Shown: in pieces, positions 16,682 through 26,064 of the stretch
How the letters are laid out: each line of letters starts with the position of its first letter
Numbering within the stretch: the first letter of the stretch is position 1
NCBI RefSeq assembly: GCF_001183605.1
Contig: NZ_LFXJ01000013.1
Coordinates: forward strand, 318-64,317
DNA: 64,000 bases
Direction: 5' to 3'
From: Lysinibacillus xylanilyticus
GTDB taxonomy: Bacteria; Bacillota; Bacilli; Bacillales_A; Planococcaceae
Translations under genes and position numbers: made by a program
The notes under the pieces: generated by a model
What the model saw: the letters and a program-made list of their open reading frames with translations, nothing else
The model's database searches: none
What the model was told of the DNA's origin: nothing

Positions 16682-17191
16682 TTAGAAATAACGAGAATCA
16701 TCAAAATTAATTTCAACGCTATAATTCTTTGCATTGATAAGATTCGATAATTTATGGGCATCTTTCTCTAGTTTTATAGCACGTTCACGGTACTCATCTG
16801 GCTCATACATAGCGATTTCATAAAGCATTGTAGTTTCACCATAACCCACGCGTACACTTTCTTTTTCATGCATACTAAACTGTTTGCAAAGCTCGACATC
16901 TGCGCGAAGCTGTGTTGCGAGTTCAATCGCTTCAACTAATGCTAGTTTTTCACTTTTAAAGTCTACTGTGTTTATTATATTTGCTTCATATACTAAACGA
17001 TCTAATGTACGAACATCGAGACGTACTTGAGCTAATTCAGCTTCAATTACTTTCATTGCGCGATTACTTGTTTTGGGTGCTTGTCCTTTTTCAACAGTTA
17101 CAAAAGCGCTACGATGTAATTCACTAACAAGCTCCTGAACTTTTTTTGCTAAAATACTTTTTAGCTTAACGGCTTCTGCAAGATTAATCAT
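16682..17191 (-). CDS. Conserved protein, possibly DIP1984/DUF6847-like
   Basis: 169 aa, almost all helical, with the opening LAEAVKLKSILAKKVQEL and a central RTLDRLVYEANIINTVDF segment. This layout recalls the DIP1984-type family, but similarity is distant and judged from memory. No signal or membrane segment. The next gene on the same strand (B3/B4-domain protein) ends 15 bp upstream of its start, so the two form an operon. Confidence 0.6.
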   Translation of the reverse strand: MINLAEAVKLKSILAKKVQELVSELHRSAFVTVEKGQAPKTSNRAMKVIEAELAQVRLDVRTLDRLVYEANIINTVDFKSEKLALVEAIELATQLRADVELCKQFSMHEKESVRVGYGETTMLYEIAMYEPDEYRERAIKLEKDAHKLSNLINAKNYSVEINFDDSRYF

Positions 17192-17205
17192 AAAAACACG
17201 TCCTT

Positions 17206-17895
17206 TTACAGTGTAGTAGATGGTGCTGCGTTTGTTAATAGGGCCATTTTATAATCGCCGCCATGAATTTGATTAAACATCTTACCAGCAGATGCAAGAA
17301 GCTCTTCCGCACGTTCTTCTGACAATGATGGACGGAGGTAGAAGATATGTAAAGCCTCGGTCGTTTCCTCTGAAACAGACGTACGTTTAGAATCGACAAA
17401 TGGTGACCCAAATGCTCCTTCAGCATCATAGCTATAAAGGATATTTTTTAATGAATTAAAACGACCATTTAAGCCCTCATAGCCTGTTTCCTCGTTACCA
17501 AGTGCGATTTCTATATTTTCTTTTAGTCTATCTACATCATATAAGCCTACTGGAATCTCATATTGGAGGGAGAAGAAATTATTTAAATCAACACCTGAGT
17601 GAAGTGGTGTTAAATAATTTTCCTTACTAATGCGGCGCATTAAGCTTTCTGCTGAGTGACGATAGCGGTTTGGATCTGCACCAAGCTTTTTCCATAATTG
17701 TCGCCATTCTGCGATACCCTCTCGTTGCGTTACAGGACTATCTTGCAGTTCTAAAAAAAGGTTTTCCTGATACAATTGCATGCGGCCTTTAATCATTTGA
17801 GGCGATTCTGCAACGACAATTTTGGTATAATGAATAATGCCGATTTTAAGCTCGGGATGTTGTGTCAATAGAGATCGATTAATTGAAATTTCCAT
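17206..17895 (-). CDS. B3/B4 tRNA-binding domain protein
   Basis: 229 aa. It resembles the stand-alone B3/B4 domain family related to the editing domain of phenylalanyl-tRNA synthetase beta chain (typical blocks: WRQLWKKLGADPNRYRHSAESL, cut here at its recognisable middle, and LNNFFSLQYEIPVGLYDVD near residue 110). Such proteins are thought to act on mischarged tRNA or amino acid-like ligands. First gene of a two-gene operon. It is divergent from queG, another tRNA gene. Confidence 0.75.
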   Translation of the reverse strand: MEISINRSLLTQHPELKIGIIHYTKIVVAESPQMIKGRMQLYQENLFLELQDSPVTQREGIAEWRQLWKKLGADPNRYRHSAESLMRRISKENYLTPLHSGVDLNNFFSLQYEIPVGLYDVDRLKENIEIALGNEETGYEGLNGRFNSLKNILYSYDAEGAFGSPFVDSKRTSVSEETTEALHIFYLRPSLSEERAEELLASAGKMFNQIHGGDYKMALLTNAAPSTTL

Positions 17896-17954
17896 AAAAC
17901 ATCACCTACTTTATCTATTTTTATTATTGTACCATGTAAGGAGTTGGGAATAAA

Positions 17955-19085
17955 ATGAACATACATGACCTACAACGTGAATTTGTAGCGTATGCAATGT
18001 CCATTGGTGTAGACAAGATTGGCTTTACAACAGCAGCTCCATTTACAGAATTAAAAAATAGACTGCGCCGTCAGCAAGAACTTGGCTATCAGTCTGGCTT
18101 TGAAGAAAGCGATATAGAAAAACGTACCGAACCCCTACAATTGTTAGAAGGAGCAGAGAGCATTGTGGCGATAGCAGTAGCATATCCGTCGCGTATGCAA
18201 GATGCACCTGTAGGCAAAAAGGGTTCAAGACGGGGAATTTTTTGTCGTGCTTCTTGGGGCGTCGATTATCATACAGCATTACGTGAGCGCTTGAAATTAT
18301 TATCAGCCTGGCTTGAGGAACGCATAGAAGGTGCACGTATTGAATCAATGGTTGATACGGGTGCACTTGTGGATAGGGCAGTGGCAGAGCGTGCAGGGAT
18401 AGGCTGGAGCGGGAAAAACTGCTCGGTTATTACTCCTGAGTTCGGCTCTTATGTATATTTAGGAGAGCTTATTACGAATATCCCTTTTGCTCCTGATAAG
18501 CCTATGGAGGATGAATGCGGTGATTGCCGTTTATGTTTAGATGTTTGTCCAACAGGCGCGTTAATCGAGGGAGGACAGTTGGACTCTCAGCGTTGTATAG
18601 CCTTTTTAACGCAAACTAAGGGAATGCTACCTGATGAGTTTCGTACCCATATTGGAAACCGTTTGTATGGCTGTGATACATGCCAGACCGTATGCCCAAA
18701 GAATAAGGGGAAGATTAACTGGATACATGAGGAATTTAAACCTGACCCAGAGCTTGCAAAGCCATTACTTGTACCACTTTTAACGATTTCAAATCGTGAC
18801 TTTAAAGAAAAATTTGGACATGTTTCTGGTTCATGGCGGGGGAAAAAGCCAATTCAACGCAATGCTATTTCGGCACTTGCGCACTTTAAAGAGGAAGCTG
18901 CGGTACCAGATTTAGTAGCACTTCTTGAAAAGGATGAACGACCAGTAATTCGAGGGACAGCGGCATGGGCTTTAGGTAAAATAGGCGGAGAGCAGTCTCA
19001 ATCTGCATTACTTAAGGCAAAAGGAAAAGAACAAGACGAGGAAGTACTCGTTGAAATTAATAAAGGTTTACAATTTTTTAATTAA
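17955..19085 (+). CDS. queG: Epoxyqueuosine reductase
   Basis: 376 aa. It catalyses the last step of queuosine synthesis at wobble position 34 of tRNAs with GUN anticodons, using cobalamin and two [4Fe-4S] clusters. The ferredoxin-like motifs CGDCRLCLDVCP and CDTCQTVCP are intact. Behind them HEAT-like repeats (AISALAHFKEEAAVPDLVAL and on) form the tRNA-binding tail. It is followed after 14 bp by trmL, which modifies the same tRNA position in other tRNAs. Confidence 0.95.
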   Translation: MNIHDLQREFVAYAMSIGVDKIGFTTAAPFTELKNRLRRQQELGYQSGFEESDIEKRTEPLQLLEGAESIVAIAVAYPSRMQDAPVGKKGSRRGIFCRASWGVDYHTALRERLKLLSAWLEERIEGARIESMVDTGALVDRAVAERAGIGWSGKNCSVITPEFGSYVYLGELITNIPFAPDKPMEDECGDCRLCLDVCPTGALIEGGQLDSQRCIAFLTQTKGMLPDEFRTHIGNRLYGCDTCQTVCPKNKGKINWIHEEFKPDPELAKPLLVPLLTISNRDFKEKFGHVSGSWRGKKPIQRNAISALAHFKEEAAVPDLVALLEKDERPVIRGTAAWALGKIGGEQSQSALLKAKGKEQDEEVLVEINKGLQFFN

Positions 19086-19099
19086 GGAAGTGTACCGTT

Positions 19100-19573
19100 A
19101 TGCCATTGCATATCGTTTTATATCAACCAGAAATTCCAGCAAATACAGGAAATATTGCACGCACATGTGCTGGCACAAATACCTCATTACATTTAATTCG
19201 CCCTCTTGGCTTTTCAACGGACGATAAAATGCTAAAACGTGCCGGCTTAGATTATTGGCATAGTGTCAATGTCGTGTACCACGATTCGCTAGAGGATTTT
19301 TTAGAGGCATCCAAAAATGGCGACGTTTATTTAATTGAAACATATAGTGAAGAGCCATTTACGACACATGATTTTAGTGATAAAGATCGTGATATTTACT
19401 TTATGTTTGGAAAAGAAACGACTGGCCTGCCAAAGGATTTTGCGTATGAGCGTAAAGATATGTGCTTACGAATTCCACAAAGTGAGCATGTTCGTTCACT
19501 CAATCTATCGAATACAGCAGCAATTGTTATTTATGAGGCATTGCGTCAACAAGGATATCCTGGGTTACATTAA
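19100..19573 (+). CDS. trmL: tRNA (cytidine/uridine-34-2'-O)-methyltransferase
   Basis: 157 aa SPOUT methyltransferase that 2'-O-methylates the wobble base of certain Leu tRNAs. The start HIVLYQPEIPANTGNIART is the family signature, and the knot motifs FGKETTGLP and RIPQSEHVRSLNLS are present. It is in an operon with queG, so the pair is a small wobble-base modification unit. Confidence 0.95.
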   Translation: MPLHIVLYQPEIPANTGNIARTCAGTNTSLHLIRPLGFSTDDKMLKRAGLDYWHSVNVVYHDSLEDFLEASKNGDVYLIETYSEEPFTTHDFSDKDRDIYFMFGKETTGLPKDFAYERKDMCLRIPQSEHVRSLNLSNTAAIVIYEALRQQGYPGLH

Positions 19574-19596
19574 AAAGAAACTGATCAAAACATTAA

Positions 19597-19645
19597 AAAG
19601 CGCGAGAAATCAATTTAGAAATGTTGATTTCTCGCGCTTTTCTGA
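19597..19645 (+). terminator. Terminator after trmL
   Basis: Stem GCGCGAGAAATCAA/TTGATTTCTCGCGC, followed by TTTT. Confidence 0.85.
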
Positions 19646-19679
19646 TGTGAAAATTATTAATTTTATTTCTGCAAGCGAC

Positions 19680-19742
19680 GGAAAGAACCTGTCAAGCGAC
19701 GGATACAATCCTCAAACCGCCGGATAGCCCGTCACATCGCTC
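19680..19742. repeat. 21-bp tandem array, three copies
   Basis: GGAAAG, GGATAC and GGATAG start at 19680, 19701 and 19722, exactly 21 bp apart, with CAA and CGC/CGAC at matching places. Units resemble edge units of the array at 9352. It fills the space between the trmL terminator and the stop of the convergent VOC gene. Confidence 0.75.
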
Positions 19743-20588
19743 TTAAAATTTCATTAAAACAACGATACCTGATGGGTCTTCTGTTTGGAAACCTCCATCT
19801 ATATCATTAACAGGTGCACCAATTGCAAGTAGATTTTCTTTCATTGTTGCTGCTTGCTCTTCATTATCTAGACGCAGTGAAAATGTTTTTAAGCCAACCT
19901 GATTTTCACCAAGCTTTGGTGCGTTTTCAGAGTGCCAAGTGTTTAAACCGATATGATGGTGATAGCGGCCAGTTGAGATGAATAAAGCTTGTGCTCCATA
20001 GCGAGTGACAATCTCAAATCCTAATCCTTTAGTATAAAATTCCTCTGTGGCAGCTAAATTAGAAACTGATAGATGAATATGCCCCATTAACGTATCAGCT
20101 GGTAGGCCAGCCCATCTACCATCGCCTTTCTCTAATATAGAATGGATTTTAAGAGGTTCCGTAACCATATGCACTTGGTCGAAATGCCAAGTCCATTCAT
20201 TTTCAGGGCGATCCGCATAAACCTCAATACCATTATTATCAGGATCATTTAAATAAAGTGCTTCACTTACATCATGGTCAGATGCTCCGAAGTAGACGCC
20301 ATTGTTATGGAAATGAGTAATAATATTTGCTAAATCACGACGAGTAGGCAATAAAATTGCAAAGTGATAAAGTCCAGTTGTTAAGCTCGTTTTCTCTGCT
20401 ACTGTTTCAGGTTGGACGATTGTCAGTAAAGCTGTTTTGCCATCGGCTGTTAGAGTTGCTCTATGAGATTCCTGATGTAAAACTTTAAAGCCAATGACCT
20501 CCTGATAATAAGTTAATGAACGTTGTAAATCGCTCACTTTAATTTCAACATTCGTGACATATGTGTTAGGTTTTTCATGAAAATGCAT
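19743..20588 (-). CDS. Two-domain VOC protein, catechol 2,3-dioxygenase-like (CatE type)
   Basis: 281 aa with two glyoxalase/dioxygenase modules (about residues 8-125 and 165-280). Possible metal ligands are His in GLYHFAILLP and GHIHLSVSNL and Glu in NGIEVYADRP. The arrangement matches B. subtilis CatE/YfiE-like proteins, which cleave catechols. The true substrate is not shown. The ribosome site TTGGAGGTAA precedes the start. Monocistronic. Confidence 0.82.
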   Translation of the reverse strand: MHFHEKPNTYVTNVEIKVSDLQRSLTYYQEVIGFKVLHQESHRATLTADGKTALLTIVQPETVAEKTSLTTGLYHFAILLPTRRDLANIITHFHNNGVYFGASDHDVSEALYLNDPDNNGIEVYADRPENEWTWHFDQVHMVTEPLKIHSILEKGDGRWAGLPADTLMGHIHLSVSNLAATEEFYTKGLGFEIVTRYGAQALFISTGRYHHHIGLNTWHSENAPKLGENQVGLKTFSLRLDNEEQAATMKENLLAIGAPVNDIDGGFQTEDPSGIVVLMKF

Positions 20589-20700
20589 AGTTAATTACCT
20601 CCAAATATAAGTTATCATTAATCATCAAGTTACTTTATGTAAGTAAGTTTATTTTATAAAGTACAAAATGTCAAGTAATTATATTGTTCCGAAAAATAAG

Positions 20701-20912
20701 AAAAGTAACCGAAGCGGATGGGGGAACGAAGGCTTAATGCATCACGTCCTGTGATAACGCCTTCGTGACCAATATCCTGCTGATGCTGTCGCTACGTTTC
20801 ACTACGCTTTAGCGCAAAAAACATCTGTGGCCCCGACGCCCCCAGGAAGCTTTGCTCTGTGCGAAAGCGAAGCGACAGCAACAATTCGCCCAGTCGGAAC
20901 GGAAATCAACTC
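20701..20912. repeat. Modular hairpin element (truncated 5' end)
   Basis: It holds the covarying stem-loop on the minus strand (20727-20765: outer CGAAGGC/GCCTTCG, inner ATCAC/GTGAT), a CGAAAGCGAAGCGACAGC unit at about 20860, and the right terminal repeat CGCCCAG-N10-AATCAAC at 20887-20910. The left GTTGATT end is missing. No ORF of note. Confidence 0.75.
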
Positions 20913-20981
20913 CTCGCTTTGCCAAAGAACCAACTTTATTTAATTATGACACTTATTCTTTACCATATATTTTTTCAACAA

Positions 20982-21020
20982 CAAAAAAATCACTAAGCAT
21001 CTATTTATGCTTAGTGATTT
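20982..21020 (-). terminator. Terminator of the 30-aa membrane peptide gene
   Basis: Arms AAATCACTAAGCAT/ATGCTTAGTGATTT with loop CTATTT; a T run follows on the minus strand. Confidence 0.8.
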
Positions 21021-21030
21021 TCTTGGGGTA

Positions 21031-21123
21031 TTACTTCTCTGATCTGTAGTTGCCTTCGTAACCAGCAGTGAAAATAGCAGTTAAGAACGCAACAGTTACA
21101 CCAATAATTAAAATTAAACTCAT
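21031..21123 (-). CDS. Small membrane peptide, 30 aa
   Basis: MSLILIIGVTVAFLTAIF followed by TAGYEGNYRSEK: one membrane helix and a short polar tail. A strong ribosome site (GAGGAGGG) lies six bases before ATG and a terminator directly follows, so the gene is well delimited in spite of its size. I do not recognise the family. Confidence 0.7.
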   Translation of the reverse strand: MSLILIIGVTVAFLTAIFTAGYEGNYRSEK

Positions 21124-21268
21124 GGAAGAACCCTCCTCATGTTTATAAAGAAATCTCTTTTTAGTATAGCCTATCCACTATAAAAATGAAACGACATAGA
21201 GGAATAAAATATGTCAGAAATGGTTCGGAAATAACTATTTCGGGAAAACTATAAGAGAGGTGATAATA

Positions 21269-21442
21269 ATGGAAAAAAAGGTTCCAAATATCGAAAACGG
21301 TACAATGGCTAGAAATTTTAAGGAATTACAGGATTTGGGGAAGCAAATGGAGCATTTGCGTGATGGTCTAGAACTTGTTGAAGACGATCGAATTCCAGAT
21401 CCTATACAAGTAGATGATTATGAAGAGGAAGCGAAAGATTAA
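21269..21442 (+). CDS. Small acidic protein, 57 aa
   Basis: MEKKVPNIENGTMARNFKEL..., helical and rich in Asp/Glu at the C-terminus (VDDYEEEAKD). ATG 21269 follows AGAGAGGTGA; the frame could also open at GTG 21260, inside the ribosome site. It resembles small spore-forming-bacterium proteins in size and charge, but I cannot name a family. Confidence 0.6.
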   Translation: MEKKVPNIENGTMARNFKELQDLGKQMEHLRDGLELVEDDRIPDPIQVDDYEEEAKD

Positions 21443-21528
21443 TAAGAAATTCCCCGCGGATTTTCCTTATGTTTCTTAAAACCAATTTTTTGTATAATGG
21501 AACTAGGAAAAGAAAGGGGGTGTTATTC

Positions 21529-22359
21529 TTGAATTTACAATCAACAAAAACATTAGCAAACGGTGCGGAAATGCCTCTCTTTGGCTTAGGTGTTTACAAA
21601 ATGACAGAGCGTGATGAGACTTTGCAGGCTATTGATAAAGCTCTTAAATTTGGCTACCGAGCTATTGATACGGCTTCTCTTTATGGTAATGAGGCTGAGG
21701 TGGGCGAAGCTATTCGTCATTCAGGCGTAAAACGTGAGGATATTTTTGTGACGACAAAGGTTTGGAATAATGACCAAGGCTATGATGAAACATTGAGAGC
21801 TTTTGAAGTGTCATTAAAAAAGTTAAATATGGACTATTTAGATTTATATTTAACACATTGGGCAGTACCAGAAACATTTGAAGAAACGTATAGAGCAATT
21901 GAACGCTTATATGATGAAAAATTAATTCGTGCAACAGGGGTCTCAAATCACCATGAGCACCATTTACAAAAGCTATTAACTAAAGCAAATATTGCACCAA
22001 TGGTCAACCAAGTAGAGGTGCATCCATATTTACAGCAAGACACATTAAGAGCATATTGTAGTGAACATGGAATTGCTGTTACTGCATGGTCTCCATTAGG
22101 TCGTGGTGGTGTGCTTGATAATCCAACAATTATGGAAATTGGTCGTGAAGTAGGGAAAACAGCTGCTCAAGTAGTGCTGCGTTGGCATTTACAAAATGAT
22201 ACACTTGTTATTCCGAAGTCTGTAACACCTAGTCGTATTGAAGAAAATGCACAGATCTTTGATTTTGAATTAACACTAGCACAAATGGATAAAATAGCTA
22301 CATTAAATCGCAATGAACGATTTGGGCAGGACCCAGATAATTTTAAATTTAATTTTTAG
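21529..22359 (+). CDS. Aldo/keto reductase
   Basis: 276 aa. NADPH-dependent reductase of aldehydes and ketones with a TIM-barrel fold. The catalytic tetrad is visible: Asp in AIDTASLYGNE with Tyr, Lys in VTTKVWN, and His in LTHWAVP. The IPKSVTPSRIEEN block near the end binds the NADPH phosphate. The start is TTG 21529, preceded by AAAGGGGG; a TATAAT element lies at about 21493. It fits the AKR5-like YtbE/YvgN group of bacilli, which detoxify reactive carbonyls. Confidence 0.92.
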   Translation: MNLQSTKTLANGAEMPLFGLGVYKMTERDETLQAIDKALKFGYRAIDTASLYGNEAEVGEAIRHSGVKREDIFVTTKVWNNDQGYDETLRAFEVSLKKLNMDYLDLYLTHWAVPETFEETYRAIERLYDEKLIRATGVSNHHEHHLQKLLTKANIAPMVNQVEVHPYLQQDTLRAYCSEHGIAVTAWSPLGRGGVLDNPTIMEIGREVGKTAAQVVLRWHLQNDTLVIPKSVTPSRIEENAQIFDFELTLAQMDKIATLNRNERFGQDPDNFKFNF

Positions 22360-22367
22360 TGCAATAG

Positions 22368-22402
22368 AAATCCCGCTCTCTAATTTGAGAAGCGGGATTT
22401 TG
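22368..22402. terminator. Bidirectional terminator between convergent genes
   Basis: Arms AAATCCCGCT/AGCGGGATTT with a 13-base loop between the aldo/keto reductase and the 5'-nucleotidase genes. Confidence 0.75.
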
Positions 22403-22410
22403 TAAATATA

Positions 22411-24594
22411 TTATTTAGATTCTTTAGATTCTTTTACAAAAGGAATATAGTTAGAAAGCATTTTTGCCATATGTGCACGTGTAGCGTTGTCACCAGGCAT
22501 AAATTTGCCGTTTGCGCCGCTAACAATCTTTAAGTCTTTCATAAGTGCGATAGCATTTTGAGTTTCAGTGTCGTATTTAGAAATATCGCTGAAATCAGCT
22601 TTTAAACCAGTTTTTGCATCGTGTTGTAGATTATATGCACGAGTAAACATTAATGCAAGTTCATAACGTTTTACTTTCGCATTTGGATTAAATTTACCAT
22701 TTGTACCTTGAACAATTCCAGCTTCAGCAAGCGCTGCAATTTCTTTTTGTGTTGCATCATTTAAATTAGCAATATCAGAGAATGAAGCTTGACCTTTTGC
22801 TTCAAGCTTTAAGGCACGTGAGATAAATGATGCAGCTTGTGCACGAGTTAAGTTTGCGTTTGGTGAATATGTTGTTGCAGAAGTACCTTTTGCTAAATCA
22901 CGGTAATAAAGATCACGAACATAGCCTTCAGTTTCTGAGCCTTTTGCAATATCTTTAAATGGAATTGTCGCAATAATACGTCCTTCTACTTTTGGATCAA
23001 CTTTTTTCAGTGTATCTAAATGTTCGATAAACATTTCATAGTCAATCGTACCAGGTTCACTTACACGGCCATCCTCATAAACTTTTTTCAGTGTATCGTA
23101 GCCGTCTCCACCTTTAGCAGTGAATGTATTTGTTGCCGCTTTATAATAGGCTGCTTTATCAAGCTCTTTACCATTTAATTTAATAGAAGTTACACGTTTT
23201 CCTGCAGGTGCTTTTCCATCAAATTCTACTTGTAAACCTGAGAAGTGTAGGAAGCCACCGAATTCTTTAGGGAAATCTTTCACACTATGTTCCGCAATTT
23301 CGTAGATTTCAGCACCTTTTAATTTTACGATACCAAGAGTATTACCGAATGGCATAACTGTCATAACTTCTCCAACAGTGATATCTCCTGCATCAATACT
23401 TGCGCGGATACCACCACCGTTTTGGAATGCAAATTGTACTTCTGGGTCAATTTTCTTAGCACCAGCAAGCATACCATCAGTAATTAAGTTACCAAGGTTT
23501 GTTTCACCAGCACGAACGCCCCAAAGATTACGACCGCCATTTAGTAGTGAAACAGCTGTATTACCTGTTGATTGATTTAATATTTTTGAAATTTTCTCTT
23601 TATATGGTGCTAAAAGTGCTGTAGCTTCAGGATCTGCTGCTACAGGCTTTTCTTTATCATTTAAAGCATGTAATTGACCGAAGTAGTCAACAACGGCGCC
23701 ATTATCGTTGAATGTTAAATCTAATTCACCTAAATTTTCGCTATATTGACCTGTTTGAACGATAATTGTAGGATTCTTAAATGGTGTTTCAGCTTTCACA
23801 GGCTTGTCTAATTTCGTATGTGTATGACCACCTACGATTACATCAATGCCCTCTACAGTTTTTGCTAGTAATTGGTCATTATCCCAATCTGCAGAGTCAT
23901 CGTAGCCTATGTGTGTTAATGCGATAATTTTGTTAACACCTTGCTTTTCAAATTCTGCTACTGCTTTTTTCGCAGAGTCGACATAGTTTGCAAACTTGAC
24001 GTTAGCAACACTTGAAATCGTAGGTGTTTCTTCTGTTGTTAAGCTGAAAATACCTACTTTTTCTCCATTGATCTCTTTAATGATACCGTCATAAATTTGA
24101 CCGTTTTTAAAGTCTTTTGTGACTGTTTTGAATTGTAAGCCATCGAATAAAGAATCTTTTGAAAAATCTAGATTGGATCCTAGTAATGGGAACTCTGCGC
24201 CCTTAACGAATTTGGCAAGTGCAGCATGTCCTTCTGGGCTTGATCCTAAATCGAACTCATGGTTACCAAAAGTCATGGCATCATAACCCATTAAGTTCAT
24301 TAATTTCATATCAGCTTCTCCAGCAAATTCGTTAAAGTATAAAGTACCAGAGAAAACATCACCAGCATCTAAAAGAAGTGAGTTTGCATTTGCTGCACGA
24401 AGTTCTTTTACTTTTGTTGCGCGCTTTGGAGCATCCTCAACGTGTGCATGCGTATCATTTGAGTGTAGAATTGTTAATTTGAAACCATCTTTTGTAGCTG
24501 TTGGTGTTGCTTCCGCTGCATGTGCGGCAAAACCTGGTGTAGCTAGTAAACTAGCAGCTAGAGTTGTTGCTGCAATACTTTTAACCCATTTCAT
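22411..24594 (-). CDS. S-layer-anchored 5'-nucleotidase (metallophosphoesterase with SLH domains)
   Basis: 727 aa secreted enzyme. The signal peptide ends near AAHAAEA. The metallophosphoesterase domain has SNDTHAHV, GNHEFD and GGHTHT; the 5'-nucleotidase C-terminal domain follows (NGGGIRASI). From about residue 545 there are SLH repeats (SFSDIANLND, AALAEAGIVQGTNGKFNP), which bind pyruvylated wall polymer under the S-layer. It should release phosphate or nucleosides from external nucleotides. The start chosen is ATG 24594, nine bases after AGGAGGA; the upstream ATG 24612 overlaps that site. Confidence 0.93.
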   Translation of the reverse strand: MKWVKSIAATTLAASLLATPGFAAHAAEATPTATKDGFKLTILHSNDTHAHVEDAPKRATKVKELRAANANSLLLDAGDVFSGTLYFNEFAGEADMKLMNLMGYDAMTFGNHEFDLGSSPEGHAALAKFVKGAEFPLLGSNLDFSKDSLFDGLQFKTVTKDFKNGQIYDGIIKEINGEKVGIFSLTTEETPTISSVANVKFANYVDSAKKAVAEFEKQGVNKIIALTHIGYDDSADWDNDQLLAKTVEGIDVIVGGHTHTKLDKPVKAETPFKNPTIIVQTGQYSENLGELDLTFNDNGAVVDYFGQLHALNDKEKPVAADPEATALLAPYKEKISKILNQSTGNTAVSLLNGGRNLWGVRAGETNLGNLITDGMLAGAKKIDPEVQFAFQNGGGIRASIDAGDITVGEVMTVMPFGNTLGIVKLKGAEIYEIAEHSVKDFPKEFGGFLHFSGLQVEFDGKAPAGKRVTSIKLNGKELDKAAYYKAATNTFTAKGGDGYDTLKKVYEDGRVSEPGTIDYEMFIEHLDTLKKVDPKVEGRIIATIPFKDIAKGSETEGYVRDLYYRDLAKGTSATTYSPNANLTRAQAASFISRALKLEAKGQASFSDIANLNDATQKEIAALAEAGIVQGTNGKFNPNAKVKRYELALMFTRAYNLQHDAKTGLKADFSDISKYDTETQNAIALMKDLKIVSGANGKFMPGDNATRAHMAKMLSNYIPFVKESKESK

Positions 24595-24779
24595 CAATGA
24601 ATTCCTCCTCATAATTAGTCAGATGACTGACAATTTACTCTAATTCTACCATGAAAAAAACGCATCGTCATTACCAATAATAGAAATGCATATTAAAATT
24701 ACTGTAAAAAATAGATGAAAGAAATGTTAAATAATATATTTATACTTTTTTAGAATTATAAGTAAATATATTGAAATAT

Positions 24780-24980
24780 TGGTGTCGTCACTGTGGAGTG
24801 GGGTTCATTTCTGTTAAGAGTGGGCACCTTCCTGGGCAAGTATTGCTCGTTTGCTCAGTTGGCTTTTTCTGGAGCAGTTCTTGAAGCTGGAGAGGTAGTA
24901 AAAACAATCAGCTCCGGTATAATGCCACGGGAGTACAAAGGCGCACGATGAGTCGCCCAGTCCACACTACAATCAACTTA
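24780..24980. repeat. Hairpin-element remnant
   Basis: Right end CGCCCAG-N10-AATCAAC at 24954-24977 is the element terminal repeat, followed by the usual flank (ATACATGGCATAC). Left part GGCACCTTCCTGGG is shared with the remnant near 36505. The stretch 24613-24780 is AT-rich with nothing recognised. Confidence 0.5.
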
Positions 24981-25111
24981 TATACATGGCATACTTTTTT
25001 ACAAATATCATTTCAAACCATTGATGATGAGCCTAAGTAAAGGAATATTGCTTTTTCGATGGATGTTTTGTGATACTGCAGAATATGAAGATTTCGACTT
25101 AAATAAAGGCA

Positions 25112-25163
25112 TAAAAAAAACTACACTTCCTATTGTTAGCTGTCCAACAATAGAAAATGTAGT
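25112..25163 (-). terminator. Terminator after the pseudouridine synthase gene
   Basis: Arms ACTACA...CTATTGTT/AACAATAG...TGTAGT; T8 follows on the minus strand. Confidence 0.75.
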
Positions 25164-25170
25164 ACGATAA

Positions 25171-26010
25171 TTACTGCTGATCCTTTACAACGATCGTCTT
25201 ATTTAAAAATGGATGCTCGAATTCCAATTGAATAGCGTGGAGCTCGTAGTCATCACTTGCAGTTTCTCTTGCTCCATACATTGTATCTCCAATAATCGGA
25301 TGGCCGATATGTGCTAAATGTACGCGAATTTGATGAGTTCTTCCTGTTTCAAGAATTAGATGGACAACACAAGAGCTTTTATAGCGCGCTACAACTTCAT
25401 AGTGTGTAACCGCATGCTGTCCAGTTTTTGAAACGACACGTCTTGTTGCATGATGTCGATCTTTTCCGATTCCTTCAGAAATCGTGCCAGATGAAGAGCG
25501 TAAATTCCCTTGCACCTCTGCAGCGTATGTTCGAATAATAGATTTTTCCTCAATCATACGGTCAAAGATTGATTTTGCTAAAGGATGTTTTGCTACAAGC
25601 AACAAACCTTGTGTCCCTTTATCTAAACGATGGACATGCTCCGCATAAGTGCCGCCTTGCTCTTTAATATGAGCCATAACATGATTCATACAAGTGTGAG
25701 TATCGCGTGCATCATTTGGATGTGTCGACATACCTTTTGGTTTAGAAACGATCAAACAATGGTCATCTTCATAGACGACATCAATTGCACAAACCGGTGT
25801 AGGTTGATAATTGGATGTCGGAATTGGGAATGTGAATTTTATGATTGTTCCTACCTGTAGTGGATCATTCCATTGAATAGGCTCTCCGTCAATTGTTGTG
25901 ATAGCCTTCGCCATTCGCAATTCATGGACTATCTTTTTACCGAGTCGCCAATGATTGCGTAATAAATCCTCGACTGTCAAATTATTCGTATTTATTTCAT
26001 AGTGAAACAT
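25171..26010 (-). CDS. RluA-family pseudouridine synthase
   Basis: 279 aa. Isomerises specific uridines of rRNA or tRNA to pseudouridine. The catalytic Asp is in HRLDKGTQGLLL; TGRTHQIRVHLAHIGHPIIG is the typical C-terminal block. The S4-like N-terminal part is short. ATG 26010 follows GGAGGA; the in-frame ATG 33 bases upstream has no ribosome site. The target base is not known; bacilli carry several paralogues (YhcT, YlyB, YjbO). YhcT-like is my best guess. Confidence 0.9.
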   Translation of the reverse strand: MFHYEINTNNLTVEDLLRNHWRLGKKIVHELRMAKAITTIDGEPIQWNDPLQVGTIIKFTFPIPTSNYQPTPVCAIDVVYEDDHCLIVSKPKGMSTHPNDARDTHTCMNHVMAHIKEQGGTYAEHVHRLDKGTQGLLLVAKHPLAKSIFDRMIEEKSIIRTYAAEVQGNLRSSSGTISEGIGKDRHHATRRVVSKTGQHAVTHYEVVARYKSSCVVHLILETGRTHQIRVHLAHIGHPIIGDTMYGARETASDDYELHAIQLEFEHPFLNKTIVVKDQQ

Positions 26011-26064
26011 AAATCTTCCTCCGTAGAAAAGACCGTATCCCAATTGTAGAACACGGTCTCGTAA